Origin: CAIXLI01 sp964587125
GTDB lineage: Bacteria > Pseudomonadota > Alphaproteobacteria > UBA9219
NCBI GenBank assembly: GCA_964587125.1
Contig: CAZPKC010000012.1
Span: 8,729-72,728 of the forward strand
Length of the DNA: 64,000 bases
Reading direction: 5' to 3'
The notes under the pieces are model-generated. The model did no database searches and was not told the DNA's origin. It was given only the letters and a program-made list of their open reading frames with translations. Shown here in pieces: positions 1-9,787 of the stretch (position 1 is its first letter; each line of letters opens with the position of its first letter). The position numbers were made by a program, and so were the translations under genes.

Positions 1-375
1 GCGTTGATCGAAGCTTTCGATATGAAAGAGTTTATCGATAACTATCCGAACGAGGCGTCGTTAGGCCAGCGCCAGCGCGTGGCTCTCGCGCGCGCGTTGA
101 TCCTTGAGCCGCGCTATTTGTTGCTCGACGAAATCACGTCAGCCCTCGATGTGGAACAAATCGCCAAGATTCTGGCGCATCTTAAAAGCCTTCGCGGCAA
201 GGATATCGGTATTTTCATCATCACGCACTTGTTGGGTTTCGCGCGGCACGCGGCCGATCAGGTCGTGTTTATGGACAACGGCGAAATAGCGGAAAGCGGC
301 GGCGCCGATATTCTGAAAAATCCCCAAACCGAGCGTTTGGGGCAATTTTTATCGGTCATCGCGGCGGCAAGTTAG
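1..375 (+). CDS. ABC transporter ATP-binding protein, C-terminal part (polar amino acid type)
   Basis: This is the 3' end of an ATPase subunit of an ABC importer; the start and Walker A lie before the window. The visible 124 codons hold a degenerate signature motif (SLGQRQRVALARAL), Walker B with the catalytic glutamate (YLLLDEITSALD) and the H-loop histidine (IIITH... context, FIITHLLGFARHAADQ). The tail VVFMDNGEIAESG followed by a short NPQTERLGQFL stretch is the usual end of GlnQ/HisP-like ATPases that energise amino-acid uptake at the inner membrane. Substrate cannot be told without the permease genes. The gene is convergent with, and its stop overlaps, the next gene on the other strand. 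Confidence 0.85.
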   Translation, partial: ALIEAFDMKEFIDNYPNEASLGQRQRVALARALILEPRYLLLDEITSALDVEQIAKILAHLKSLRGKDIGIFIITHLLGFARHAADQVVFMDNGEIAESGGADILKNPQTERLGQFLSVIAAAS

Positions 376-2018
376 CGTTTCTTTTCAATGAGCCAAGATC
401 GCGCTGCGAGACGAGACGCCTCGCAGGCAAAAACAGGCGGGCTATCCGGCGGATAAAGGGTCGACTTAATCGTCCGGCAGTTTTTCACGTAAGGGGATAA
501 ACCTACAAGAGAAAGAAGCCTCAGATAGGGGCTCATTTCATCCCGAAAAAGAACGACGATGGGTCCCTTGTGTTTGAGCACCATATTTATGCCTTTAATT
601 CCCAAAGGCGTATTTTGAACGACTGGCATGAAAGCCAATCCGAAAAATTGCGCATGCGATTCCGGCGGCACGAAAGCCGCCAAATAGCCCATGGGCTCAT
701 ACACGAAGAGGAACAAGGTATCGGGAAGAACCCACGACACATCCACATCGAACATTTTATCTTCAAAATCCCGTCGCGACCAGTCCGGATAGCGCGTCAG
801 GGCAAAACAGAAGATGCAAACGAGCGCGGCTGCGCTTAAAGACGCAAAGGCAGGCAAGAATTTCCGATACCGCGCCGCAAGACGCGCGACGGTCGCCAAC
901 GCCACGAGCGCGGAAAGAGCTTCGAGGACGAGCGCGTAGCGAATAATGGGCGTGGTTATAAGCCATCCGATATAAGAGAAAACGAGAAACGCGGCGGCAA
1001 TTCTTTGCGGGCGCGTCAGAATATCGCCGCCCGGCTGCTCCGCGCCCCGCCTGCGGAGAAAAAAATCCCGGATCGCAATCCCGCCCGCAACGGCAAGCGC
1101 GCCATAGGCTATCGCCATGCGAGGATCGGAAAAATCCGTTTCATACACCGGATGATTATGCGGATTCCATGCCCAGAAGAACGGATAGGCTATCCATTGC
1201 AAGGCATCGCGCGGGAAAAAACGGGCATCCAAGAAATTGAGCGGCGGCGCAAGCCGCGAATGGAAAATCCCGTTGAACAACGGAAAAACCGGATTGGCAT
1301 AGCGCTCCCATTGCATCCATCCCCACCACCCGAACGAAACCGAAAACGCCGCAAGCCATCCGATGCAGAAAAAGCCGCCTGCGCGCAAAGCCGTTTTTAA
1401 CGGCAACGTCGCGAATAAAGCCAAAACCATGGCTGGGGCGTAAACGCCTCCCGTCAGCTTCGCACCCGCCGACAGGCCGAAAAACATTCCTCCGGCGACA
1501 AGCGACCCCCACGCTCCTTTCTTGCCGCCTCCGGCATCTTCCGCGCGCAGAATAAACAACAACCCCGCAAGAACGAGCATGCCCACGGCGACGTCGTTGC
1601 TCACCGATCCGGTCTGCGATATGCCTACGGCGCCTGTCACCGCCGTTAGCGTCCCCAAGGGGATCAAAACGCGGCGCTCGGTTTCGGAAAAGGAAGCGAA
1701 CAGACGCGAGGCCAGCCGCAAAACGACAAAAACAAGCGCCCCATACCAAAGCCCCATAACGGCGGCCATCGCGCGCGGAAAATGGGACAATGGCCCAAGC
1801 GCGAGAAAAGCATAGATAAAATCAAGCAAAGGACTGTTGCTTGATTGCTTGTCGACCGGAAAGAAATCCAGATCGAGCCGCCCTTGCATCACGCTAACGG
1901 GATTATAAAGATGGTAATTCCGAAGGTCCCAACTGACGTCCTGTCCCATAGCGATGGACAATCCCGCGCCAAGCGCAAGGCAAACAACGATTTCCGCAAA
2001 ACGGCGCGAATAATTCAT
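372..2018 (-). CDS. polytopic membrane protein, GT-C glycosyltransferase-like
   Basis: The protein is about 548 residues with many hydrophobic helices and short charged loops, so it sits in the inner membrane. Near the N-terminus, after the first helix, is a conserved-looking loop DLRNYHLYNP, which resembles the first extracytoplasmic loop with an acidic residue seen in GT-C fold transferases using lipid-linked sugars; that assignment is inference. I chose the ATG at 2018 (MNYSRRFAEI) because AAAGGAA lies a few bases upstream; a GTG at 2054 in frame lacks such a site. Neighbouring epimerase and glycosyltransferase genes support a role in surface polysaccharide. No specific substrate is visible. 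Confidence 0.6.
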   Translation of the reverse strand: MNYSRRFAEIVVCLALGAGLSIAMGQDVSWDLRNYHLYNPVSVMQGRLDLDFFPVDKQSSNSPLLDFIYAFLALGPLSHFPRAMAAVMGLWYGALVFVVLRLASRLFASFSETERRVLIPLGTLTAVTGAVGISQTGSVSNDVAVGMLVLAGLLFILRAEDAGGGKKGAWGSLVAGGMFFGLSAGAKLTGGVYAPAMVLALFATLPLKTALRAGGFFCIGWLAAFSVSFGWWGWMQWERYANPVFPLFNGIFHSRLAPPLNFLDARFFPRDALQWIAYPFFWAWNPHNHPVYETDFSDPRMAIAYGALAVAGGIAIRDFFLRRRGAEQPGGDILTRPQRIAAAFLVFSYIGWLITTPIIRYALVLEALSALVALATVARLAARYRKFLPAFASLSAAALVCIFCFALTRYPDWSRRDFEDKMFDVDVSWVLPDTLFLFVYEPMGYLAAFVPPESHAQFFGLAFMPVVQNTPLGIKGINMVLKHKGPIVVLFRDEMSPYLRLLSLVGLSPYVKNCRTIKSTLYPPDSPPVFACEASRLAARSWLIEKKR

Positions 2019-2141
2019 GAATTGAATTCCTTTTGGCGAATAACTATCTTTCACATATCCAATTTATTCAATCCTTTTTCTTTTGTTTTCAGACAGCATG
2101 TTCGTTTTCGCTTCGCCCACTTTCGGGAAATAGGCTGGATT

Positions 2142-2267
2142 CTCAATTAAGCAAGCTTGAGGCGAAAATCGTGATTTTACGAATTTTTGCGTGGAGCGTA
2201 CCGGAGCGTACGTGATCAGCAAAAATTCAGAGAAGCGCGATTTGCAGCCCAAGATCGCTTAATTGAG
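2142..2267. repeat. imperfect 60-bp inverted repeat between two minus-strand genes
   Basis: Two arms of about 60 nt (2142-2201 and 2208-2267) are near reverse complements, both starting CTCAATTAAGC and both containing GAATTTTTGC, with only 6 nt between them. The DNA or its RNA could form a very long hairpin. The right arm includes the last codons and stop of the epimerase gene. No U-run follows, so it is not a standard intrinsic terminator; it may be an extragenic palindromic element or work as a processing or transcript-end signal. Confidence 0.75.
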
Positions 2268-3236
2268 GTTGTGATATCCGCGATACCATTCGACGAACTT
2301 CGGAATACCCTCCTCGATATTCGTCGTGGGTTTATAGCCCAGATCGCGCTCGCTCGACGCGATGTCGGCGAAGGTCTCTGGAATATCGCCGGGCTGCATC
2401 GGTTGAAAATCGACAATCGCCTTTCGGCCCAAAGCGTCTTCCAACAACGCGATAAAACGCATCAAATCTTCCGCGTGCGAATTGCCGAGATTATAAAGCG
2501 CGGCCGGAGACTCCGCGCCTTTGTCCTGCGGCGGCTTGCCGAGCGCGGATAGAACGCCGGATACGATGTCGTCGATGTACGTAAAATCGCGCCGCATTTT
2601 GCCCTGATTGAAAATTTTGATCGGCTGCCCCGATAAAATCCGGCTTGTGAACAGATAGGTCGCCATATCGGGGCGTCCCCACGGCCCGTAGACGGTAAAA
2701 AACCGCAATCCCGTCGTCGGAATGCGGAAAAGATGCGCGTATGAGGCGCTCATCAATTCGTCGGCGCGCTTGGTCGCGGCGTAGAGAGAAAGAGGCCGTT
2801 CGACCGCGTCGCCAACGGAAAAAGGGATCTTGGCGTTGCCTCCGTATACCGACGAAGAGCTGGCGTAGACAAAATGCTTCAACCCCTTTATGCGCCGCGC
2901 CAGTTCCTGCACGACCACCTGTCCCATGAGATTGGATTCGGCGTAGGCGAAGGGATTTTCGAGCGAATAGCGCACGCCCGCTTGCGCCGCCAGATGAACG
3001 ATGTGCGTCGGGCCCGACTCGGCCAGGGACAACATGGATTCCTTGTCCGCAATAGTGAATTTATGGAACGAAAAATTCTTATGCGGCAGTAATTGACCGA
3101 GCCGTGCCTTTTTCAAGGCGACGTCGTAATAATCGTTCAGGTTATCGACGCCGATGACTTCGTCGCCGCGCGCCACTAAAGCCTTGGCGACATGAAAGCC
3201 TATAAAACCCGCCGCCCCTGTCAGTAAAACGCGCAT
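2259..3236 (-). CDS. NAD-dependent epimerase, UDP-glucuronate 4-epimerase-like
   Basis: A short-chain dehydrogenase/reductase of 325 residues that most resembles enzymes interconverting UDP-glucuronate and UDP-galacturonate for capsule, LPS or exopolysaccharide. The Rossmann NAD motif GAAGFIG lies at residues 7-13, the acidic NAD-ribose site at VDNLND, serines of the catalytic triad at ASSSSVYG (about 125-132), and the YxxxK pair at Y152 and K156. The family start MRVLLTGAAGFIG is at 3236; an upstream in-frame ATG at 3260 would add eight residues and neither has a strong ribosome site. Exact substrate is inferred from the DNLNDYYD and PWGRPDMA signatures. Confidence 0.88.
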   Translation of the reverse strand: MRVLLTGAAGFIGFHVAKALVARGDEVIGVDNLNDYYDVALKKARLGQLLPHKNFSFHKFTIADKESMLSLAESGPTHIVHLAAQAGVRYSLENPFAYAESNLMGQVVVQELARRIKGLKHFVYASSSSVYGGNAKIPFSVGDAVERPLSLYAATKRADELMSASYAHLFRIPTTGLRFFTVYGPWGRPDMATYLFTSRILSGQPIKIFNQGKMRRDFTYIDDIVSGVLSALGKPPQDKGAESPAALYNLGNSHAEDLMRFIALLEDALGRKAIVDFQPMQPGDIPETFADIASSERDLGYKPTTNIEEGIPKFVEWYRGYHNLN

Positions 3237-3334
3237 GGAATACCCCGCGATGAATTTCATTCAATAAACTGCATAAAAACGGCATTCACGCCAGAAATAT
3301 TTTATAATAAACGATCAATGAAAGCGGCTACGGA

Positions 3335-3436
3335 GTTTGACATCCCTCGCTCTGCGCTCCGCTTGTATCTTGTTGATGCAATAGCTTTTCTGGATCGCGC
3401 TGCGCGCAACCGCTCGTGACCGATGCGAGTCCCTTC
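3335..3436 (-). repeat. dispersed intergenic repeat, copy 1
   Basis: On the minus strand this stretch begins GAAGGGACTCGCATCGGTCA and ends in GCGCAGAGCGAGGGATGTC. The same two ends, with a different middle, occur at 58290-58415 on the plus strand. It lies in the 300-bp gap upstream of sodB. Conserved ends with a variable middle suggest a small palindromic or mobile-derived element rather than a promoter. Confidence 0.65.
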
Positions 3437-3542
3437 ATACGACGGTCAGTATGATTTCTCTTTGGCGCGGCCCTTTTTTATCCTATGCTATAAGCTGTTA
3501 TGGTTCTTGATTCCTTCCCCCAAATAAACAAGGAGAACGATC

Positions 3543-4145
3543 ATGCCCGCGCCTTTTACCCTCCCTCCCCTGCCCTATGCCGACGATGCGCTCGCGCCAG
3601 TTATTTCCGCGAACACGATGGGCTTTCATTACGGCAAACATCACAAAACCTATGTCGAAAATCTGAATAAGCTGGTCAAGGATACGGAATTGGCCGCGCT
3701 CTCGTTAACGGAAATCATCAAGAAAACGGCGGGACAGATTGATAAAGCTGGTATTTTTAACAATTCCGCGCAGATATGGAATCACACGTTTTTCTGGGAA
3801 AGCATGTCCCCGAAGCAAGGCGGAAAACCGACCGGCAAGATCGCAAGCCTGATCGACCGCGATCTGGGCGGCTATGACAAATTCAAAGCCGATTTTGCGA
3901 ACGCCGCCGTGACGCAATTCGGCAGCGGGTGGGCGTGGCTCGTTGCCGAAGGAGGCAAGCTGTCGATCCGCAAAACCGGCAACGCCGAAACGCCGGTTTC
4001 CGGTTCAGCCGTGCCGCTTCTCACGATCGACGTGTGGGAGCACGCCTATTACCTCGATTACCAGAACCGGCGCGCCGATTTTGTCGCGGCGGTCATCGAT
4101 AAATTGCTGAACTGGGAGCGGGCCAACGAAAGGCTTGTCTCATAA
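3543..4145 (+). CDS. sodB: superoxide dismutase [Fe]
   Basis: Converts superoxide to oxygen and hydrogen peroxide in the cytoplasm. The 200-residue protein has the full Fe/Mn-SOD ligand set: H29 in HYGKHH, H81 in WNHTFFW, D163 and H167 in DVWEHAYY. Q77 in SAQIWNHTF matches the position of the active-site glutamine of iron enzymes. An AAGGAG site precedes the ATG. There is no signal peptide. It stands alone behind a 300-bp gap that holds a repeat and probable promoter sequence. Confidence 0.96.
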   Translation: MPAPFTLPPLPYADDALAPVISANTMGFHYGKHHKTYVENLNKLVKDTELAALSLTEIIKKTAGQIDKAGIFNNSAQIWNHTFFWESMSPKQGGKPTGKIASLIDRDLGGYDKFKADFANAAVTQFGSGWAWLVAEGGKLSIRKTGNAETPVSGSAVPLLTIDVWEHAYYLDYQNRRADFVAAVIDKLLNWERANERLVS

Positions 4146-4194
4146 GAAAGCAAGCTCTTCGGTCGCATTACGAAAAGCTGCCGCAAGGTTGGGT

Positions 4195-5826
4195 ATGACG
4201 AGTCTTTCTGTTCCTCTCCCGCCGAAAAGACGCGTTTTGTACATCCGCCACAGGCGTAAAGCGGATTTGTCCGACGCCTTCCGTATGAATCAGGACGAAT
4301 GGGTCGAAACCCTGTCGAAACTCGCCGACGTCGCTTTGGCGGCGGAGGATTTCGACATGGACGAGCTTTGCGACCGCGTTCAGCCCGATTTTATTCTTTA
4401 CGAATCTCCCGGGTTGGACGCCGAAAATTTAAAAATCGAAAACCCCGCCGCGCACGCGGGCATTCCACGTTTCGGTTTTCAGATGCAAGACCCCCAATGT
4501 TCGACGCGCGTCGGCTTTTTGCGCGTGGTTGAAAAGCTGAATATCCAATGGATTTTCACGCATTTGGCCGAAGCGTCAATCAGGCAATCGCCGGAATTAA
4601 AGGATCGCACGTTTTCCGTAAGCCTGCTGTTCGACGATGCGGTCTTCCGCGACTACGGGCTTCCCAAAGACATTCCGGTTAGCGTCTTCGGCGCATCGAC
4701 CGCGCCGGAAATCTATCATTGGAGGACGGACGTGGTTCGCGATATCGCGGATCATTTTCCGACCTTTATTTATACGCATCCCGGATACCGCAAGCCCACG
4801 CCGCGCCACAAATTTCCTGTCGTAGGCGAAGCGTATGCCCGTCTGCTCAACCGTTCTTATTTCTCGCTGGCCGATACGACGCGCTTCGATTATCTCGTCC
4901 GCAAGCATTTGGAAATTCCGGCATCCGGCGCCGTTCTCGTCTCGCCGGATACGCCCGCGTTAAAGCCCTACGGCTTTAAAGATATGGAAAACTGCGTCCT
5001 CGGCAAAGGCCGCGCTTTGTTCGATAAAATCGCCGCGTTGGCGGACAATCCGGATTTATACGAAAGAATCCGTAAAAACGGCCACGATTTGGCGCACGGA
5101 AAATACACCGGCAAAAATTGGCGCGGCATTCTCGATTTCTACGAATGCTTCAAAACGCTGAAGCCAGGAGAAACCATTCAGCAGCAAGGCTTTCTCGGCC
5201 CCTTTAAAATAGTTCCTCTTGGCGCCGTCCCTCTTCCCGCCATTGCCGCGGATTGTCCCGATAGCGAAATATCCCTTTCGATCAAAGATTGGCTGCAAAG
5301 CCTTTTGAACGGCGGCAGCCTTAACGACATGGAATCCAGACTGTCAAAAATGGCCGACTGGATTTACCACGTGGAGGAATCCTTCGTTCCCTTGGGAATC
5401 ATGATGCTGCTGAAAGGCGACACGGGACAGGCGATCGAACTCCTGCAACGTCCCCAAGCCGCGCGCGCAAAATCCACGGAATACAACGGATACGATCCCG
5501 AAGAAATCGCGTGGCTGTCCTTAGCGGCTTCTCTTTCCGGCAATACCCGTCTCATAAGCCTGACGCGGAAAGAATCTGCACCCATGCGCCACCGCAGCCT
5601 GCGGCGCATGCAATGGCTCGGCCAAATCCTTGCAGCGGGAAGAGATGCGTCAAATCCGCCCCCCGATGTCGGACAAAGCTTGCCCGGCGACCGGCTTTCC
5701 GTTCATTGGCTTGGGCAAATCGATCTTCAGGACTGGCTCAATCTCATTCGCCGCATTCTCGAAGCAAACGGGCAAAGCGGCATTCTCAGGATCGACAAAT
5801 CAATGAGAGGCAAGTCAAAGAGATAG
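4195..5826 (+). CDS. CgeB-like GT-B glycosyltransferase family protein
   Basis: A soluble protein of about 543 residues. The middle part (SPDTPALKPYGFKDMENC, then a run ending YERIRKNGHDLAHGKYTGKNWRG...FYECF) resembles the C-terminal nucleotide-sugar half of GT-B transferases of the CgeB/Glyco_trans_1_2 type. The C-terminal 200 residues look like an extra helical region of unknown role. An in-frame TTG at 4135 would overlap sodB; I prefer the ATG at 4195, which has AAGG six bases before it. Probably acts on a cell-surface glycan, judged only from family and neighbours. Confidence 0.6.
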   Translation: MTSLSVPLPPKRRVLYIRHRRKADLSDAFRMNQDEWVETLSKLADVALAAEDFDMDELCDRVQPDFILYESPGLDAENLKIENPAAHAGIPRFGFQMQDPQCSTRVGFLRVVEKLNIQWIFTHLAEASIRQSPELKDRTFSVSLLFDDAVFRDYGLPKDIPVSVFGASTAPEIYHWRTDVVRDIADHFPTFIYTHPGYRKPTPRHKFPVVGEAYARLLNRSYFSLADTTRFDYLVRKHLEIPASGAVLVSPDTPALKPYGFKDMENCVLGKGRALFDKIAALADNPDLYERIRKNGHDLAHGKYTGKNWRGILDFYECFKTLKPGETIQQQGFLGPFKIVPLGAVPLPAIAADCPDSEISLSIKDWLQSLLNGGSLNDMESRLSKMADWIYHVEESFVPLGIMMLLKGDTGQAIELLQRPQAARAKSTEYNGYDPEEIAWLSLAASLSGNTRLISLTRKESAPMRHRSLRRMQWLGQILAAGRDASNPPPDVGQSLPGDRLSVHWLGQIDLQDWLNLIRRILEANGQSGILRIDKSMRGKSKR

Positions 5827-5923
5827 GCCCCTTACGCATACTCGGGTGTTTTGCATTTTTGTGTTAGGTTGACCGAATCTATGCGGCCTTTTAACCTCTT
5901 TCGCGAAGACTGGGGGGATCAAC

Positions 5924-8900
5924 GTGGAGCATCATCTGCTGGAGTCTTTTTTCCTTTTCGGGGGGCTTCCGGCCAATGCCGAAAAGGGAACATACATCCC
6001 GCTTCTCGTCTTTGCGTCCTATGCCGTGGCGGCATTCGGCTCCTATACGGGGCTGTCCGTGGCGAGGCTGATACTTCTTTCTCAAACGCCCATCAAAAAA
6101 TACATTCTGCGCTGGCTTGCGGCTTTTGCCTATGGAAGCGGCTTTTGGGCGATGCATTTTGTCGGCATGCTCGCCTATCAAACGCAAATTGAGGTTTCCT
6201 ACGACCCTTGGATTACCTTCGTCTCCTTGTTGATTTCTATCGGGATCGTCTATCTCGTTCTGAAAATTACCCGCGTCACGGAAATGCCTTCCCATCTCAG
6301 GATATTCTTGGGATCGGTTCTTCTGGGATTCGGAATTTGCGCGATGCATTATACCGGCATGGAAGCCATGCGGATGAACGCTTCCCTGCGCTTCGTGCCC
6401 TCGTTGTTTTTTCTGTCGGTCCTGATCGCCATTCTGGCTTCCGAAGCGGCGTTGGAGACTATTTTCACCATCGCTCGTTTTCGCGGCAAGGATTCCGTCA
6501 TAGGGCGCATTATCGCCGCAAATATACTGGGCGCAGGCATTTGCGGCGCTTACTATATGAGCATGGCCGCTGCCGTTTTTTCTCCCTTTTCGGATAATTC
6601 CTGGGGCATCGATCATAGCTCTCAATTTCTGGCATTGGTGATTCTTGCCGTTACGACAGGCCTTCTTTTCATCCTCACTTTCGCCATTTCAAACCGCGCT
6701 TTTCTGACCATCGGATGCGGCGCGCTTTTTGCCCTCCCTCTCGTTATCATTATTCATCAGTCTATTTCCGAAATGAACATCGAGGTTCAGAATCTCCGGA
6801 AGGAACAACTCGGGATCGTCTATCATCAGGAACTGGCCCAACTTCTTCATCGCCTTGCAGACATCCGCGATCTGGCTTTCGTGATACGCAGGGGCGAATC
6901 CGGCCTTTCCGGCCAGTTGGTTTCCGAAACCGGCGAGATGAAAAAAAGCCTCGCAGCCGTCGACGGTTTTGATCTCGCCTCCCTCGATAATGAAGCGATC
7001 GACCAAGATTGGCAAAGCCTGAAATCGGAAATTGCGGCCTTGCCGGGCGCCCAAAGCGCAAAAACGCCCGATGAGGAATTTAAACAGTACTCCGGCGCCT
7101 CTCAATCCCTCGTCAATTTCATGAATGAAGTCGCCGACGATGCCAACCTGTCCGCCGAATCCGGAACCGATAAAGATTTCATGTTCGATTATTCGATCCA
7201 TATTATCCCTCAAATTTGGCAGGTTTTAAGCGGCCTGCGCAGCGACGCCGCAGGCATGCTTGCTTCCGGCGTCCCTCTCGAACAATGGACGGATGAAGAA
7301 AAATTCAAGTTGAAAAACAGCCTTTACCTTCTTGCGGCATATGACGAGGAACTGGAAGGCAGGCTTAAAATGGCGAGGCTGTCGAACAGCAAGCCCCTTC
7401 ACCTGTCCGACTATCACGACCATATCGTCGGGCCTCTTTTGCAAATACTCACGGGCAGCGTCGAACAAATGCTCTCGTCTCGCGGGCGGGCTATGTCGGG
7501 AGCCGAAATGTTCTCGCTCGCCACCGACTCGCTCGCATCCCTCGACCCGTTCTACGACAAACCCACAACGGCTTTTCTCGACTTGCTGAAGCAGCGGGAA
7601 AAAGCGCGCGTATTCTCCCGAAATCTGATGTTTTATTCTAGTTCAGCCGCTTTTGCGGGGTTTATCGCGTTGTTCGTTTTTCTCAACCGCACTTTGCTGA
7701 AAACCGAACGCGCCCAGAAAATCGCGTTGCAGACGCAAGAAGAGCTTGCGGTTCGCCTCGCCGAGAAAGAGCGTCTCGAAAAGCAGATGCAGGAATACAC
7801 CGACAGGTTGGAGCTGGCGCGCTTCGACGTCATGGAAGTCAATACGAAATTGAAGGAAGAAGAAGCCAAGATACGCGCCATCATGGATAACGTGCTGGAA
7901 GGCATCGTCGCCCTCGACGAATCGGGAGCTATTCTCGCTTTCAATAAAGCGGCCGAACATGTGTTCGGTTATAAGTCCGGCGAAGTCGTTGGACAGCCTG
8001 TCAGCCTCCTTGTCCCGCCCGAACACAAATCGGCGACCGAGGCGCGCATCAAGCGGTATATTGAAACCAGAGAAGCCGGCATTGTAGGCGTCGAGCGCGA
8101 AACGGTGGGGCAACGCAAGGATGGCAGCCTCTTTCCCGCGATGTCGGTCATGAGCGAAGTCGTTCTTGGCAGGGCAAGGCTTTTTATTGTGTTGGTCAGG
8201 GACATTACCGCGCAAAAAGAAAAAGAGGAGGATTTGCTCCGGCTCAAAGAGCGCGCCGAGACCGCCAATAAAACAAAAAGCGAATTCTTGGCAAATATGT
8301 CGCACGAACTGCGGACGCCGCTTAACAGCGTTTTCGGCATGACGCGCCTGCTTTTGGGAACAAAACTCACGACCGAGCAGCAAGATCTGGCGAACTTGGT
8401 TTTGCTGTCCTCGAACACCCTTATGGAAATCGTCAATGATATTCTTGACCTTTCCAAGATCGAGGCGGGCGAGGTGACGCTCGAACGCATCGGCTTCGAT
8501 CCGCGTCAGGTTCTCCATTCCGTCGTGCGCGCGCTGGCGCATGCCGCCAGGGAAAAACACGTGCCGATCGTCCGGCTTTATGAGAACGAAACGCTTCCCT
8601 ATTTGATCGGCGATCCGCTGCGCGTGGGGCGCATCGTGACAAACCTCCTTAGCAACGCGATCAAATACACGGATGTCGGGCATATCGAGGTTCGCGCGCA
8701 TACGAAGAAACTGGACGAAACGCACGTCGACCTGTGCTGCGAAGTCACCGACACGGGCATCGGCATTCCGGAGAACAAGCTCGAAAGCGTCTTTGACAAA
8801 TTCGTTCAGGCCGATAATTCCACAACGCGCAAATACGGCGGCACGGGACTTGGGCTCGCCATTACCCGCGAGTTGATCTTGCTGATGGGAGGCAAGATCG

Positions 8901-9787
8901 GCGCTTCAAGCCAAGTAGGTTCGGGATCGACTTTCTGGTTTGCCATTCCCTTTGAAGTGACCGACAAGCTCCACGAGGAAAAACACATCCGGCGGCAAAA
9001 GACCCTCCTTGGGATCGTCCCGCCGAAGGACGCGCATATCCTCGTAGCCGAAGACCATCCCTTGAATCAGCTCCTTATCAAACGGTTGCTGGACAAATTC
9101 GGCATCGGCGCCGTGGAAATCGTGCCCAACGGCAATGAGGTGCTGAAAGCCTATGAAAACGGCCTCTGGACGGCCATTCTTATGGACTGCCATATGCCTG
9201 AAAAGAACGGCTACGACGCGACAATCGCCATCAGGGAGCGGGAAAAAATAAATAAACGCCATGTGCCTATCATCGCCATGACCGCAAATGCTATGGTCGG
9301 CGACAAGGAAAAGTGCTTACATTCGGGCATGGACGAATATGTCAGCAAACCGATTAACGTCGAGGAGCTGAAAGAGGTCCTCAGTCAGTGGATAGCTTTC
9401 AACGATGAGTCCTCAAAAGATAAATCAGGAGAATCCATGACCCAAGAAACGCCGCCCGTAGACCTGACGATGCTCAGAACCCTTACCGGAGGGGATACGG
9501 AAGTCGAAAAGGAACTCATGAAAACCTTTGTCGACCAATCCGACAAGAATCTGGAAACCTTGACGGAATACGGACCCTCGGAAGGCGACTGCAAACCGTG
9601 GATGGAAGCCGCGCATATGCTGAAAGGCGGCAGCGGCAGCATCGGCGCGGAAGCCTTGCGCCAGCTTTGCAGCGAGGCCCAGCTTTACAAGGGCGACTCC
9701 GTCGGACGCCTTCTTTTGCTCGAAAAAATCAGCGAAGAATATCTCCGCGTCAAAGAGCATTTGAAGAAAGAGGGTTTGTTATCTTAG
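5924..9787 (+). CDS. MHYT-domain hybrid sensor histidine kinase with receiver and HPt
   Basis: A 1287-residue membrane sensor that should pass phosphate internally from His to Asp to His. The N-terminal seven-helix MHYT unit (about residues 20-240) shows the repeated motifs AMHFVGM, AMHYTGM and YYMSM, proposed in the family to bind a metal and sense a diatomic gas. A long extracytoplasmic region (about 290-560) and a last helix follow, then a coiled coil, a PAS domain (about 650-770), HisKA with H794 in SHELRTP, an ATPase domain (NLLSNAIKYT, DTGIGIPE, GTGLGLAI), a receiver with D1088 and an HPt with H1231 in AAHMLKG. The start is a GTG behind GGGGGA. Its output partner is not evident nearby. 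Confidence 0.9.
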   Translation: MEHHLLESFFLFGGLPANAEKGTYIPLLVFASYAVAAFGSYTGLSVARLILLSQTPIKKYILRWLAAFAYGSGFWAMHFVGMLAYQTQIEVSYDPWITFVSLLISIGIVYLVLKITRVTEMPSHLRIFLGSVLLGFGICAMHYTGMEAMRMNASLRFVPSLFFLSVLIAILASEAALETIFTIARFRGKDSVIGRIIAANILGAGICGAYYMSMAAAVFSPFSDNSWGIDHSSQFLALVILAVTTGLLFILTFAISNRAFLTIGCGALFALPLVIIIHQSISEMNIEVQNLRKEQLGIVYHQELAQLLHRLADIRDLAFVIRRGESGLSGQLVSETGEMKKSLAAVDGFDLASLDNEAIDQDWQSLKSEIAALPGAQSAKTPDEEFKQYSGASQSLVNFMNEVADDANLSAESGTDKDFMFDYSIHIIPQIWQVLSGLRSDAAGMLASGVPLEQWTDEEKFKLKNSLYLLAAYDEELEGRLKMARLSNSKPLHLSDYHDHIVGPLLQILTGSVEQMLSSRGRAMSGAEMFSLATDSLASLDPFYDKPTTAFLDLLKQREKARVFSRNLMFYSSSAAFAGFIALFVFLNRTLLKTERAQKIALQTQEELAVRLAEKERLEKQMQEYTDRLELARFDVMEVNTKLKEEEAKIRAIMDNVLEGIVALDESGAILAFNKAAEHVFGYKSGEVVGQPVSLLVPPEHKSATEARIKRYIETREAGIVGVERETVGQRKDGSLFPAMSVMSEVVLGRARLFIVLVRDITAQKEKEEDLLRLKERAETANKTKSEFLANMSHELRTPLNSVFGMTRLLLGTKLTTEQQDLANLVLLSSNTLMEIVNDILDLSKIEAGEVTLERIGFDPRQVLHSVVRALAHAAREKHVPIVRLYENETLPYLIGDPLRVGRIVTNLLSNAIKYTDVGHIEVRAHTKKLDETHVDLCCEVTDTGIGIPENKLESVFDKFVQADNSTTRKYGGTGLGLAITRELILLMGGKIGASSQVGSGSTFWFAIPFEVTDKLHEEKHIRRQKTLLGIVPPKDAHILVAEDHPLNQLLIKRLLDKFGIGAVEIVPNGNEVLKAYENGLWTAILMDCHMPEKNGYDATIAIREREKINKRHVPIIAMTANAMVGDKEKCLHSGMDEYVSKPINVEELKEVLSQWIAFNDESSKDKSGESMTQETPPVDLTMLRTLTGGDTEVEKELMKTFVDQSDKNLETLTEYGPSEGDCKPWMEAAHMLKGGSGSIGAEALRQLCSEAQLYKGDSVGRLLLLEKISEEYLRVKEHLKKEGLLS

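Noticed and set aside
2033..2252. Small genes in the 2.0-2.25 kb gap
   Set aside because: Similar translations on both strands arise from the inverted repeat; no ribosome sites support them.
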